In this document: positions 23,749 to 35,382 of the stretch, piece by piece
Numbering within the stretch: the stretch's first letter is position 1
How the letters are laid out: the number at the start of each line of letters is the position of its first letter
Assembly: GCA_019828545.1 (NCBI GenBank)
Contig: JACVRA010000093.1
Location: 9,025-73,024 of the forward strand
Source: Paracamarosporium sp. OC-R06-R3
Lineage: Eukaryota; Ascomycota; Dothideomycetes; Pleosporales; Didymosphaeriaceae
Direction of reading: 5' to 3'
DNA: 64,000 bases
Translations under genes and position numbers: made by a program
The notes under the pieces: generated by a model
Seen by the model: only the letters and a program-made list of their open reading frames with translations
The model's database searches: none
Told to the model about the DNA's origin: nothing

Positions 23749-24447
23749 TTATAGCTTACTTGTTGCAGGCCTCTCTTGCCATAGTCCACACATGCCGTCC
23801 CTACTCAAACCTAACACCGGATCCATCTCTGGCACTGGCACATTCCATACTTGCTTCTCCCTCCCCTTGTGGTCTCCGCCCACCGCAAAGTCCCATTCAT
23901 TCCCTTTTGGATAACTTCCCATCATCTGGAAATTCTCACCAATTTTGATATCTTGAAAGAATCTTCGTGCTTTCGTTTCGTCTCGTATCACCCTTCCATT
24001 TTCGTCTTTACATTGGAAGAACGCAAATTCTACTGGACTCGGTTTCGGGTCGTATGTTTTATGCGCAAGGCCAGCGGGCAGGATAAAGACGTCGCCTTTC
24101 TTTGCCTCGACCCATATTCCACCATCCTCATGCCCGTCACCATGCGTGTGTTCTTCTTCGTTATCTGAGGTGTCTGCCACGCCGAAGCGAATTGTTGCAC
24201 CTTCGCCAGAGATAACGGTCATGGCTTCGTGAGCGGCCGAGTGGTAGTGTGATGCTTGCGTTGGCCCGTAGCGCGCTACCCATTGCGATTCCCAGCCATT
24301 TGAATTATAGAGGTCGTAGAGCTCTGTGCAGTTAAAATCTGGTTTAGAGACCTTATCCAAGAACAGTCCAGGATAATGGATCAAAACATGTGGAGAGTTG
24401 GGTATGAGGGAGGTGGGCTTTAGGGTGTAGGTACGAACTTCGACCAT
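23749..24447 (-). CDS. cupin-domain protein, YjlB-like
   Basis: Single exon, 232 aa. A cupin motif 1 is visible as HYHSAAHE (H67, H69, H73, E74), preceded by GW...QWVARYGPTQAS and followed by AMTVISGEGATIRFG. Motif 2 is KKGDVFILPAGLAHKTY with the third histidine. Between them is an acidic His-rich insert (EEEHTHGDGHEDGG) that may bind metal or be a flexible loop. The arrangement resembles bacterial YjlB-type small cupins, which are thought to bind a metal but whose reaction is not known. No signal peptide; probably cytosolic. Confidence 0.85.
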   Translation of the reverse strand: MVEVRTYTLKPTSLIPNSPHVLIHYPGLFLDKVSKPDFNCTELYDLYNSNGWESQWVARYGPTQASHYHSAAHEAMTVISGEGATIRFGVADTSDNEEEHTHGDGHEDGGIWVEAKKGDVFILPAGLAHKTYDPKPSPVEFAFFQCKDENGRVIRDETKARRFFQDIKIGENFQMMGSYPKGNEWDFAVGGDHKGREKQVWNVPVPEMDPVLGLSRDGMCGLWQERPATSKL

Positions 24448-25370
24448 GGTTACACGGGAAATTAATGTGAAAATGAAGGTTCACGCGTAGATGTTGAGTT
24501 TATGGTGTAAAAGATAAGACGTGATAACCAGAGATAAATGTAATCGGGAAATGTATCCAGCTTAATGGGAGCTGGGGTAGAGTACCCTTGTAGAGCTACC
24601 CCGCACTACGGGGGCTATACCGTAGCGCGGTGCGCGACGATTCGTTGGAATAGCGCATCGTTACGAAGAGCATCGTCTAGTGAGTCTACATTGAGGACCT
24701 ACGACCTTCGATGTTCATCGGTAATTCTAGGTTGACTATGGTTAACAAAGCACGAAAGATTGGGAGTTGCTATAGACGTCGAAACCGTGACGTCCCTCGA
24801 CGGTGCTCCCTCGGAAAGCACTGCATAGGAATCCCCATACTAGCTCAAGTGTGAACTAAGCTCGATCTAGCGATTCTATCCGCTGCGTTCATTACGCCTA
24901 TGCCTATTATTCTATTCGGATGTGGTCAATGATGTGTCCTGTTCTTAATGGGAAGATTTGCATGCACCGGTTTCGCTGTCTATTTGAATATACGAGATAA
25001 ACTTGTACGTAAGCTGTGAGACCCGACCCTGAATGTACGTGCGATCTATATTATATTGATCTCTAGACCTGAATTTGTGAAATACAGTTGACTATGGAAT
25101 GGCGAACGGTGAAGGATGACGTGCGCTTCAGAGAGCAAGCGAATTAGGTGAAGTTCAAGTAAAGTGTAAATAGTGCCACTGGTCCTGCGCTTCAACACGT
25201 GAACAACACTTGTATTGGGTATATGAACAGGCGCTAGAGCGCGTGTAATCGTAGGTTAAGCGTTGTTGAGCGATGTCCTTCCGTCAGACGAATCCTATGG
25301 TACGTCGGAGCTTCAAAAGTCGCCATGCTGTGACCTTTCTGGGACCTCTTCTTTTTCCACACTCCTGAGA
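24448..25370. other. intergenic, no gene seen
   Basis: Upstream of the cupin gene and downstream of the Nudix gene, both on the minus strand. Only very short frames. Around 24590-24620 there is a short imperfect inverted stretch (GTAGAGCTACCCC / GGGGGCTATACC). No RNA gene or transposon recognised. Confidence 0.45.
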
Positions 25371-26477
25371 CTACTTGCTATCCGGTTTGGCAGGCATATC
25401 TGGCAATGTACCGCCAATTCTCTTGAGGCTCTCGTACAAGCCTACTGCAGCCAGACATTTGGCATCTCTCCCTCCTTCCTTCCACATTTCCTTCATAGGC
25501 ACCACTTTGAGTGTGATAACCTCACCTTGATCTCTCAGCCCGGTAGTGCGTGATTGCAAGTCCTCGATATCCCCTCTGCTCAGTCGCTTTTGCAGCAGCA
25601 TCAGGGAAAGAAACTCGTCACAGCCTCCGGGACTGGGGTACATTGAGTCCTCGACGACTTCATGGAATGTATCCTCGTCGTCGGGATTCGTGTATGGCTC
25701 CTGGTAGATGTCCTTGACGGCGGCTTGAGACATGTTGAACAATTCGGACTTGTTGATGCTTATACCAACCTCTTCCTTTATCTCCTCGCTTGCCTTGCCC
25801 CCGAGATCGCCGCTGTCATCGAGCATACCGGCAGGCAGTTCGGCAAAAGCGAGTGAGCCTGCAGCTATACGCGGTTGGATGACAAGGATAGAGAAAAGCT
25901 CAGGTTCTTGTTTTCGGTTTAGTTTTTGTTGCTCCTGCTCTTCTCCATCGTATGGCTGGATGATGATCTAGGGGTTATTAGCTACAAGCCCGGTCATGAG
26001 ACGATCGACACAGCATACAAGAACACCAACAGTACCTCCGCGAAGAAACACAGCACCTGGAAGCCACTGTTTCTTTCCATGATCCGGATGATCAGCCTCA
26101 ACGGCACACTGCGCCTTGAGAAAGCCCAGCTTGCCAGGAGATTTTCCTACTGGAAACCACGTTGGAGCTTGAAGATCAATGTTTTTGAGCTTATATTGGT
26201 TCTTGTGAAATGTGTGATGAGGCCTGTGCTGCAAGGCTAGATTCTGGAGCAGTCGGGTGAGCCAATTCTTGTAAGCTGGCATGTTCTCGATGATTTCCCT
26301 GGTACACCTGGGGTCTTGTGGGAGATAAACCCTGCATGCTGCCTCATTCCCATTGTGGATGTGTTTTGTGACGGATTGATGGTTAAAGGTGGTGAGCTCG
26401 AAGTACCTTCTCTGCACGCCCTCAAACACCGTCAGGTGCTGCGGCCTATTATCTGGGATGGGCATGTCGTCGCCCAT
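25371..26477 (-). CDS. Nudix hydrolase, ADP-sugar pyrophosphatase-like
   Basis: Exons 26477-26019 and 25967-25371 give 351 aa; the intron (25968-26018) is GTATGC, GCTAATAAC branch, CCCTAG, phase 0. The first ATG of the frame (MGDDMPIPDN) is used. Before the junction, AVFLRGGTVGVL is the strand preceding the Nudix fold; after it, SILVIQPRIAAGSLAFAELP leads into the Nudix box PAGMLDDSGDLGGKASEEIKEEVGI, given here as LPAGMLDDSGDL then GGKASEEIKEEVGI. The spacing matches plant ADP-sugar pyrophosphatases of the NUDT14 type. The catalytic EE pair is present, but the Arg of the consensus REUxEE is Glu. Likely substrates are ADP-ribose or ADP-sugars. It is divergent from the RING gene. Confidence 0.88.
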
Positions 26478-26819
26478 GATTGTATCAAAGAACACTCTCA
26501 ACGCTCAACCTGTGTCGCGGGAATGACTCGAAGCGATAGTGCCGAGGAAAAGTAAAGGGCAAGTTGAGGCATGAGCGGCTGCTCGAGGGTGTGCATGCCC
26601 GTGCCTGGCACGTGACCTGGTGCCTCAGCTCGGCGCCCCACGCTCCGCCCCGCCCCGCCCCGCCCCGCCCCGCCTTGTTCTCGCCCCGCCACCGCGGCAA
26701 CAAGGCGCTTAAGGCCGAGAGGGAGAGTGTCTACATAGACCAAGGTTGGCTGGTTGACCGTGGCAAATGTCCCTCCTTTCTTCTCCCCCTGGTCGCTGTA
26801 CCTTCGCCCTACCATCGCC
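26478..26819. promoter_or_regulatory. divergent promoter, Nudix / RING gene, with GC pentamers
   Basis: 342 bp between start codons. It contains six uninterrupted CCGCC pentamers (26645-26674) and another CGCCCCGCC shortly after. These resemble GC boxes and may serve both genes. Confidence 0.6.
26645..26674. repeat. (CCGCC)6 microsatellite
   Basis: Six tandem copies of the 5-bp unit, counted directly, in the middle of the divergent promoter. Confidence 0.9.
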
Positions 26820-28559
26820 ATGGGTACGTTGACGGCTGACTGTCCGCGTCTGGACTCGCACTGTCCGCACAAGCTCGCCACCTCATGCCGCCTGACCAGC
26901 ACCCCCAACTGCTGCGCGTGCGCAGACGAGCGCGCCCACTCGCGTCTATACCGTGTGTACATTGATGGCGTGGGCTACGTGCAGCGAGGAACGCGGTGGC
27001 AGAGCTACTGTTGGTTCTGCAAGGGTACGTTGCTTGTCAATCTTCAGCCATCAATTGGGTCGTCTTGTTCCCAACCACCGGACTGACACATGCACACAGA
27101 GTTTTGGAACAATCGACTAGCAGCCACCGATCCCCCACTCGAAGCTGCCCAGACGCAGATCCCGCATGTCCCGGATCAGTCCGAATTCATCGAGCGCTGG
27201 TTTGAGTTCCACCAGGGCTATCGCATAGTTCGACAACCGGACGGAACCGAGTCGCGGATAGCCGTCATAGGGGAACCCTTCAGAGAAGTCAGCCCCGGAT
27301 TCCTGCCACGGACCTTGGCTCAGTTGAGGGCTGGCACCGAAAACGACGCTTCGAGACCAGAGAATGTCTTTAGGAGGAGGAGGCTGACTTCGGAACAAGA
27401 AGCGCCAGGCGGCATTCAGCAGACCATCGAGGACGCGTTAGATGATCTCCTCCAAGGGCTTTCGGATGACGACGACGACGGCGAAAGCGAGACACCTGTG
27501 ACCGAAGCACAGAGCGCAGAAATGCTGCGCAGGAGCAGTAACGGTGGCTTTCCGCGACCACTTGGTCGAGCCGAGATACACCTCCAACGCGCCCGCGATC
27601 GCCTAGTCCGCGTGTTCGGTACGAGAGAAGACGTGCAGCGCGACGACTACGAGAGCCCCATTTCCACACTGTACAATCGGGCAGAGGATCGTTACAGACA
27701 GGCCGAAGAACGCCGCGCAACCGGTGAAACCACGGATTCTCGAATAAACAATATGAATGATCTCTCGAGGCAGGAGCGAAGAGAACTAGAAGAGCAGATA
27801 TTATGGGGCGTGCTTCAAGACTCACGGCATACTTTTCTAGAGCGCCACCCTGATGGAAACGTAGGAAGCAACACTCCATTGTCACTCCCCAGGACGAGGG
27901 AGGATCTGGCCGCCGAAGCAGGGCTTATACCCACTACCATGCCATCTAGTGGGTTCGACTCAGGCTCTGTTGCGGAGCGTGATGATCCAGGCTTTTCATC
28001 AAATGCAATATCTGCATCATCCTCTTCCCTTCGTGCCTCTCTTCACGCTTCTTTAGAGCAAACAAGATCCGACATCTCCCGTCTCCAAGCAGCTACCGAT
28101 GCTGTCGCCAGCGCTCGAGTCGCCCTTGTTCGGCAGCGTCCTACCCGTTCCACCTTCCCAGAACCGACGCAAACCCTTGACCAGCCCGGCCGTCCACCGC
28201 CGCTCACCGACGCGCAAATGACGAAGAAGCTCGACTGTCAAGTTTGCTATAGTCAGATTGCCGATATCGCAGTGCTGCCATGTGGACACATGGTAATGTG
28301 TCGATGGTGTGCAGACATCGTAGTACCAGTGCGACACAATCACATTCCTGCGCGACCAAGCAAGTGCCCTATGTGCAGGAAGACCGTAAAACAAAGGTTT
28401 AAGATTCACATTGGAAGTGACGATGTAGGCTTGAAGGATAGTCAGCCGATAGGGAATAGAACGAAGAGTATGCACGTAAAAGTTGTTGATACAGCCGATG
28501 ATGTGAGCGTTGTGGATACTCATGTAGAGCCACAGGAAACAGGAGATCTGGTGGCATAG
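26820..28559 (+). CDS. RING-finger (C3HC4) protein, putative E3 ligase
   Basis: Exons 26820-27024 and 27100-28559 give 554 aa; the intron is GTACGT...CACAG and joins FCK to EFWNNRLA. Exon 1 is short and Cys-rich (DSHCPHK, NCCACADE, YCWFCK). The middle is long, charged and probably disordered (DDDDDGESE, coiled RQERRELEEQI). Near the C-terminus lies a C3HC4 RING: C448, C451, C463, H465, C469, C472, C491 and C494, with the LPCGHMVMCRWC core typical of ubiquitin ligases (also cIAP-like). Such RINGs recruit E2 enzymes. The substrate is unknown; there is no membrane segment. Confidence 0.88.
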
Positions 28560-28918
28560 AATTCATCCCATAGGTAGAACGTGAGTTGACTAAGACGTTG
28601 GCGTTGGTGCGAGAGGGTATGCATATGAGAAAATGACAGGTGTTGATGATGAATATGATATCAGTGACGGTATACCAATGTCGGTACCACTGTGACTTCT
28701 CACAACTCGTTCGCAGACACAAGAGCCTCGAACAATACGTCGGCCGCCGACTTTACACGAAGATATGGTATATCACTTCTGTATTGACCTGATGCATGCC
28801 CAAAGCGAAAGTCCAAGTCGAGGTTGGTCAAAGAAAAGCAAAACAGTGCGAAAACTCATCAACGATAAGTGCAACTAGCAAAACAAACGTCAACGCTTGC
28901 ACAATTTTTCTCATCCCT
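28560..28918. other. convergent 3' intergenic region
   Basis: 359 bp between the 3' ends of the RING gene (+) and the peroxiredoxin gene (-). Nothing beyond presumed UTRs is seen. Confidence 0.5.
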
Positions 28919-30726
28919 TCAGATCTCTACAGCATCGACAATAACATCGAAATAACCCGGCGTCTGCACCTCCTCCTTCCGCCCTCCCTTTTCTACACCT
29001 ACAAACTTCTTCGGACTAGGACTAGTCAGCCCGGCACTCATCTTTTTGATTGCTTCAAACGTCGCTTGGAGTCTTGTCTGACCTCCACCGCCACCGCTTC
29101 CATTCCCCCCACCCGGACTCGCTCCACCCGCTACATTTGGCCTGGGAGTAGATGCGGGTGACGGCGAATGTAGTGGAGCAGTCAAGTACTGTGGATAGGG
29201 AGGCAAAATTTGGCTCGGTGTGGCGTGCGGGGAGGCTTGAGGCGAAGACGTGGGGTCTGCAAATTCGAGGACGACTTGGGAGCCGCGGCGGGACTCATAG
29301 GTATTGCGTGGAGAAAGAGCTAACAGATGAGAGGGTGTAAGAGGGGCATTGCTGGGAAGGATCTCCTTGGTCTTTGGTGGGGCACGGGTACTGCAATGGC
29401 CTAGTCTTGCTATCAGTTTAATGTATCCCAATGAGGCTATGTATGGATCAAGTGGTTGAATGATCGAACATACGAGGACGATACTGTGGACAAATAAGGG
29501 GCTCGTACCTCTTGCATGACGTGCCGTATTGTTCGAAGATTGCTGTTTGGTCAATTTTGGCGGTTCCTGTTTACTCGGTGTAGGCATCGGCGTGATACTC
29601 GCACTTGGCGGCGCACTCGTGCTCTTTTCCGATTTGAACGACCATCTTGAGCGCGTGAAATTCATGCTCGCCCTCATTTGAGGTAGGCAATCATTCGAGG
29701 AGCTTTTGGGTAGTGGGTCGGCCTCCTTGTCCTTGCCGCCCTTTGTCATCTCGTTCAGAGAGTCGATGTCTTTGACTCTACTAGAATCCCGACTTGTCGG
29801 CGCATCAGGGCTAACCTTGCGGATGCTAGGAGTACTGATACTCCTTGTGTGACTACTCGTAGTCACACTGCTACTTTGGCGAGAATGTTTGGCATGCTCG
29901 TCGTTGACTACGCTTCCTTTGCCTTCGCCTTCATGTCTGTGCTTTGCGTCTAAGTCCGTAACGACTGTGTCGCCAAACTCCTTTTGTAGATTTGCGAGGC
30001 GATCCTCGTATGATTCAGCGAGGGTGTTCGAGATGGTTGTTAAAGTGTCGTTGGTACTGTCGGACGGCTTCCAATCGATGGGACAGAGGACTCCGTGTTT
30101 GGCTACGGCCTGGAAGGCTTCGAGCAAGCGGAGTGCTTCGAGGACGGAGCGGCCGACAGTAAGATTGTTCAGAGTTATCTGGAGAAGTTAAGTTCCAGGT
30201 CTTACGGACAAGAACAAGCATGCGAAAGAAAGAAGGGTGTACCTGCTGTACCACCGTGTCCCCATCTAAAATGAACATGCCTCTCAAACAGATCCCTTCT
30301 TCCTCTATTAAAACTCCGTATTCGCGACTCATCTTATGACTAGCATCGCTGAGTAGCGCGATATCAATCTGGCCTAAGCCACCGTACTGTCGAGGTACGT
30401 TCTGCCAGTGCCATAGTGAGTGCTTGGTGTCGACAGAAACAAACACAACGTCGCAATTGCGGTCTTTAAACTCATCCAGACAATTCTGAAAGGCGAGCAC
30501 CTCGGTTGGACAAATGAAGGAAAATGCTGCGGGGATGAAAAGTAAAATAAGCCAAGCCTTCTTCCTCTCGTTGATGTAAGTGCTGAGGGTGACCTCTGTG
30601 AGCACGATTAGCAGCGTCATATGAGAGGATAGCAGGTCATGTACCTTCGATTATGCCTTTGTGAACAGCGTCGCAACGGAAGTCTGGTGCTTTGCTTCCA
30701 ATTCGAACGCTACCTAGCATGCTCAT
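28919..30726 (-). CDS. 2-Cys peroxiredoxin with long disordered C-terminal tail
   Basis: Exons 30726-30645, 30595-30243, 30178-29509 and 29400-28919 give 528 aa. Residues 1-200 are a typical 2-Cys peroxiredoxin: peroxidatic Cys56 in [12 protein letters not shown] (P-x3-S-x2-C), [16 protein letters not shown] with the GGLG motif of hyperoxidation-sensitive enzymes, [10 protein letters not shown], and resolving Cys177 in [12 protein letters not shown]. It should reduce peroxides using thioredoxin. Residues from about 215 to the end are Ser/Thr/Pro/Lys-rich with a Gly run ([11 protein letters not shown]), quite unlike the usual length of about 200. The tail is encoded in the same uninterrupted frame over exon 3 and joined to exon 4 by intron 29401-29508 (GTACGA...ACTAG), the least certain junction. 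The usual C-terminal YF motif is not obvious. Confidence 0.85.
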
Positions 30727-32446
30727 GATTCTATACGCTCTCTAAAGCGTAACGAAGATGAACAGCAACTGCCCAGTTTCAATATTACCGATTGACGGCA
30801 GCTTTTGATGCTCGTACGCAATGTGGGATGTTTACGAGAGCATGATGCGAAAGGCTTGGCTAAGTAATCGGGTAGCCCTATTTATACATGACGACGCGAG
30901 ACGTTGTGATGCCATACTGTCTTGCACGCACTCGATGGTCGATCAGCAGCAATAGCAATCGCACGGCGGTCAGGGATATGATGTCTCACAGAAAACATAT
31001 CTAGATTGCTGTTTTCAGGTTGGCAGCATTCCACAAGCGGTATAGAAGCGCTGTGTTCTTTGAAAGAAAGCGAGACATCCATGCAACGCAGCCTGTAGGG
31101 AAGGAATCGTTATCATATTATAGGCTGAGAGCAAGGAACGTGGGTAGCAGATGAATGATAAACCTCGATGAGTTTAGAAGATCGCGTGATGCACCCGGCT
31201 TATATTCGTGTTGTGTGTATATGACATAGTCCGATGGTCCAGGTACTGATGTCTCGGTGCTACGGCGCAGGTATCGTGTTGCACATTACAGTGAAAACGA
31301 TGTCTTTGTTGATTTAGCAAAGTGATTACTGATCATAAGCCAGATAGAGGCCACATGTAGTGTTTCCGGGATGTTTTTCTCGGAACATCTAGGACTATGG
31401 TCCGATTTCGCGACCAAACGAAGATGAGCATCTGTAGAGCTCTATAATGATCGGAGACAATAGTCTAGCATTGTTGGAGACATTTCGCGAGAGTTGTGCG
31501 TATGGTTTAGGTTACACTTTTAAATGTAAATGTAGATGTGTTTGTCAACTATGAGCCTGCATTGGAAAGCCACTACAATTTCCAGTGGCGTGACGTCATC
31601 CAAAGATTTGGATGGCCTGTGATATTTCAGAATTGGGCAGATGTAGACCAATGGTCCTAAGAGTTGATTTAGAATTGTATTAGATAACCTATCTTCATTT
31701 GAACGATATCTTTTATCTCACGTTCCCCCGCACGGATTTTGATACACTCTCTTGCTCAGTCCTTACTAGGAGCTGAATATGCATGCAATACAGGAAACAT
31801 ACCGGTCGATTGGAGGGGGGGTATTTCTGCTCACTGGAGCCGAGGCTCGGTAGCTTCTACGGATATTGCTAAAAAGAAGGCAGGCGAACTCGACTCCACG
31901 GACGTTGCGAGTCTGATTACTTGAGAGGAAGGCGATTGCATTGCTGTGCATTCCACTGGCGATGTAGTTCGCATGTGCCCTCTCATTTTCTTCACTCGTC
32001 CGCTCGATAATCTTAATCCAACCCTGCAAGAGACAACTTCCATTGAGAGCCTCACGATTACTCTTTGAGTACTCGTGGTCGCAGTATGTACTGTGGTCCG
32101 AGAATTGGCTGGACCACTGTCCGAGAGGATCTAATGCATGTCATTCGATGCTTAGAAGCGGTGCATAATCGTGGGCATCCCAAGGTGGATCCATTGGCAA
32201 AAGTGAAATCTATCTCACAACAATGACACGGTTGCCGATATTTCACGGCGTTCGCGACGGATATTATGTTTCTTGCGGATGAAGATGACGGTGGTGTGAG
32301 GTGACCATCGGGATATGGCAGGACGCAGGGATTCTCTTCGTGACCAGCAGCGATGCTTACCCGACATGAACACATGATTATGACGTTCTCAGAACCAGAC
32401 CGGAAAGTACGAGGAGGCTCACATGGAGCGCGCCATAGCAAAACAA
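30727..32446. other. 1.7-kb intergenic region
   Basis: Promoter side of the peroxiredoxin gene and 3' side of PEX8, both on the minus strand. Frames of 60-130 codons (30882-31082, 31739-31924, 32058-32450) oppose each other and have no recognisable features. No repeat or RNA gene noted. Confidence 0.45.
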
Positions 32447-34587
32447 TCATAGTTTGCTCTCCCGACGTGGTAATGCCCCGCTCATCATCAGATTCTCTTG
32501 TTCCGTCTCTCTACCAAAAAGCACCATCTCACGGCCACCTCTAGTTCCCCACCAAGCCACAGCGGAGCCGCTGCGCTCAGGATCCATTTCGCCGCTAACA
32601 AGCACCTCCCAGTAGCGTGCCTTGACTGTTTCTCGCATCGCAGAGTCATCAATTTGGTTGAGCAGCTCCGCGCATAGCGGCATCCATTCCTCCAAAAGCG
32701 GAATCGGAAGGAAAGGGAGGGCGTCGAGCAGTGTCAATGTGAGCACGGCTTGTTCAGACAGGGCTGGAGGGGGGGCGTCTGAGCCTTGTAGCGCAAGAGT
32801 TGTCTCGTCTGGAGGAAGAGGTTGTGTCGGGGCATTGAGAGCACGATGATATACAAGCTCCATCAATGTAGCAGAAAGGTCCGGATGCGATGCTGAGATT
32901 ACAGATGGAGGTGCCGTGACTCGCATTAGAGTTTTGAATGCTAACCTAAATTGTCGTGGTGACAAGTTGTGTGGAAATACACTAAACAGAGCGTCAATAT
33001 AGAACGGGAGATGTTTCGCTGTGATCTCGGCGGACTGGGGTGCAGAGAGGACTGATAGCATAACACTATGCGCTGCTTCAAAGATCGGCAGCATGTTGTG
33101 GTTGCCGCCAGCTGCGAGGTACGGCACAGCCGAAGCCACAAGCAGGTCTTCGTTCGTTGCAGTCGAGAGCACCAACGAGAAATGCTCCGCCGTGTTAAGG
33201 AAATAAAGATCTAGGATGCGGTCGAGTGGATGTCGAGGTATCTGGCCCAGCTGTGGTGGAGCTATTGACTTGAGGAACTTGTCGGCATGCATAGGATATG
33301 CTGAGAGTATGTCGATCGCAGTGAGGTATACGAAGGTGTGCTGCGAGAAAGACGCTGGCCCAAGCCTCGACGTAATGAAGTATAGGTGTCGCAGGGTTTG
33401 CAATGCCTGTGAAGCAATAACGGGTGCAACAGCGTCTCCGGATAACGTCTTGTCGCCTAGAGTGCGAATCAATACTCCTCTCAATGTAATAGTCGTCGCA
33501 AACAACGCAGCCTTTAATAAATTCCAAAGTAATGGCACTGTCTTGTGAAGAGCTTCTTCTTCGAGATATACAGCCTCCTCGGCTGGATCGATCTCCGAGA
33601 AATTGATTTGTCGCCATTGCGTAGTGAGTGCTCTCGCAAAACTTGCCAAGTCATCCATCATGGTCTGTATTACCCATGGATCCCGCACGTTCTCCACGGC
33701 ATGTGCGATGATCCTAGAAAGCGGTCCCATAGACGATACCAATGGCCTCGCCATGATCGCCTCAACTTGGCGAAAAGAGCTTGAGCGGGTGTCCCAGTCC
33801 AACTTGGCACCTTTCATCTTGATGTCTAGATTTAGACCTCCCATGAAATACGCCGACTGGAACCCTTCGTTTGAAAAGTAAGCCGTACCGATGAGCACCG
33901 GCAGAAGTAAATCATAGTCTAGCTGAGCTCTCTCAACGTCTGACAGACAACCAAAGGCATGGTTAAGCACCAGAACGATGGTTTGGCCTCCGAGTCCATC
34001 TGCTTCCGATCGTTCTCTGACCTCGACCAATGCGAGGTTAGCAGCACGTACCAGCGCTCCCTCCACTCTTTTCTTGATCCCAGATGCCCAGTACAGATCT
34101 ATTCCTTGCTCTTCCAGACTCCCCATGGCAATTAACAATCCTGCTAATGCTATTAGGTGTTTCCACCTTTGACTACGTTCGTCGGCACCGGCAACGACAG
34201 CGCGCACCCAGTCGTCGAGCGGGAGGCCTCCGCCAACAGGTGTCTGTCCAGGCAATAAATCGGGAGCTTTGTGGTATCGAACATCGTTGTGATGATTTAT
34301 GACAGTGGTAACTGCAGTGTGGAAGACAGAGAGCAGCCGAAAGGGGGTTCGGATGCCTTCAGGGCGATCCCAGAGCGCAGGTGCCGTGAGAAGATGCGAA
34401 GTCAAGAGACTTAGATTATGGGGGTTTCCAAGGGTCGTCAACAGCGACGAGGCAGTTCCGAGGATGCTGGGAAGCTGTGAGTGGGAGGTGGCCCGAGAAG
34501 AGGGCTTGCGTACCGTGGCGTGTCTTGCTGGTCGGTGTAGGTCTGAAGCGACCGCAGAAGGGTCGACAGTAGGCGATCAGCTGGCAT
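32447..34587 (-). CDS. PEX8: peroxin Pex8, peroxisomal import factor
   Basis: Exons 34587-34514 and 34466-32447 give 697 aa, beginning MPADRLLSTLLRSLQTYTD. The 47-nt intron (GTACGC...TTCCCAG) joins DTPR to ILGTASSLLTTLGNPHNL. The long alpha-helical, HEAT-like body (for example LLTSHLLTAPALW, PIFEAAHSVMLSVLSAP, AKHLPFYIDALFSVFP) matches fungal Pex8, and the C-terminus is RRESKL, a perfect PTS1 signal, as expected for this intraperisomal peripheral protein. Pex8 links the docking and RING subcomplexes of the peroxisomal importomer and helps Pex5 release cargo. It is fungus-specific. The gene is divergent from the TMEM170-like gene, 266 bp apart. Confidence 0.9.
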
Positions 34588-34853
34588 CGTGGCCGATTGA
34601 AATGCCCTCTCTGGACTAAAGTGTGGTCATGAAAGATGCGCATCGCCGTCACCGTGGTTGGTGTCGTGTTGGTCAGCCGAGGCACTCGGGAGAAGCTCGG
34701 AGTTGCTTCAGCCCTACGCACGCAAGTCTTCACACGCCCGCAACCTTCGCTCTTTTCCCTCCATCACGCATCATCGTCCCAGTCGCATAGAGGGGCTCGC
34801 TCTGCTTCTCCAACGCCTGCCAGCGCGCGAGTCCAAGCGACTATGCTCCCCAA
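34588..34853. promoter_or_regulatory. divergent promoter, PEX8 / TMEM170-like
   Basis: 266 bp between the two start codons with no other coding signal; both promoters must share it. Confidence 0.6.
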
Positions 34854-35382
34854 ATGAGGTGTGTCACCTTGCACCCAGGCCCTCACCCGTTCGCTTTGCT
34901 CACAACGTGCCCAGCTTCATCACGCGTACCGGCAGCGCGGCGCCTCCGGGCTACAAGTCGCCGCCTTGGCCTTCCCTCTACTGGCCTCTACCTGTCAGTG
35001 CCTCGGTGCCTTACTACCTTTATGATCCCGACGACATTTGGCGCTTTACCCTTATATGGACCGTCCTGTTTTTCGGAGCCATGCACTTGGTAGTGGCATT
35101 CTGGGCATGCATCGTGCAATGGCGCAACTGGAAGATCATATGGATCACGCCACTAATATACGCCGTCATTGGAGGGCTTGAGGGTTTGATTGCGGGCAGT
35201 ATCGTGGGGGGGCTGTGAGTGCACACATGCCTGAGACATCGGCTGTACTGATTGTGAACAGACTAGGCGGCGTGTACCAGTCTGGTTACTATAAGATGTC
35301 GACCTGGATCCCTTTTGTTTGGGCCCTGATCAGTGCTGTCGTCCTAGTGCTGTCGTCGTTCGCCATCCACGGTGGTTTGTGA
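34854..35382 (+). CDS. TMEM170-family membrane protein
   Basis: Exons 34854-34858, 34915-35214 and 35262-35382 give 141 aa. The first coding exon is only five nucleotides (ATGAG); intron 1 (GTGTGT...GCCCAG) yields MSFITRTGSAAPPGYKSPPW, and intron 2 (GTGAGT...GAACAG) joins IVGGL to LGGVYQSGYYKM. Three hydrophobic segments are clear: LIWTVLFFGAMHLVVAFWA, WITPLIYAVIGGLEGLIAGS and WIPFVWALISAVVLVLSSFA, followed by IHGGL at the end. This matches the TMEM170 family, whose animal members shape ER sheets and the nuclear envelope. A longer frame upstream of 34854 is read-through of intron 1 and leader. Confidence 0.85.

Noticed and set aside
34658..34914. N-terminal extension of the TMEM170-like frame
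   Set aside because: The family has a short N-terminus and a consensus intron removes 34859-34914.
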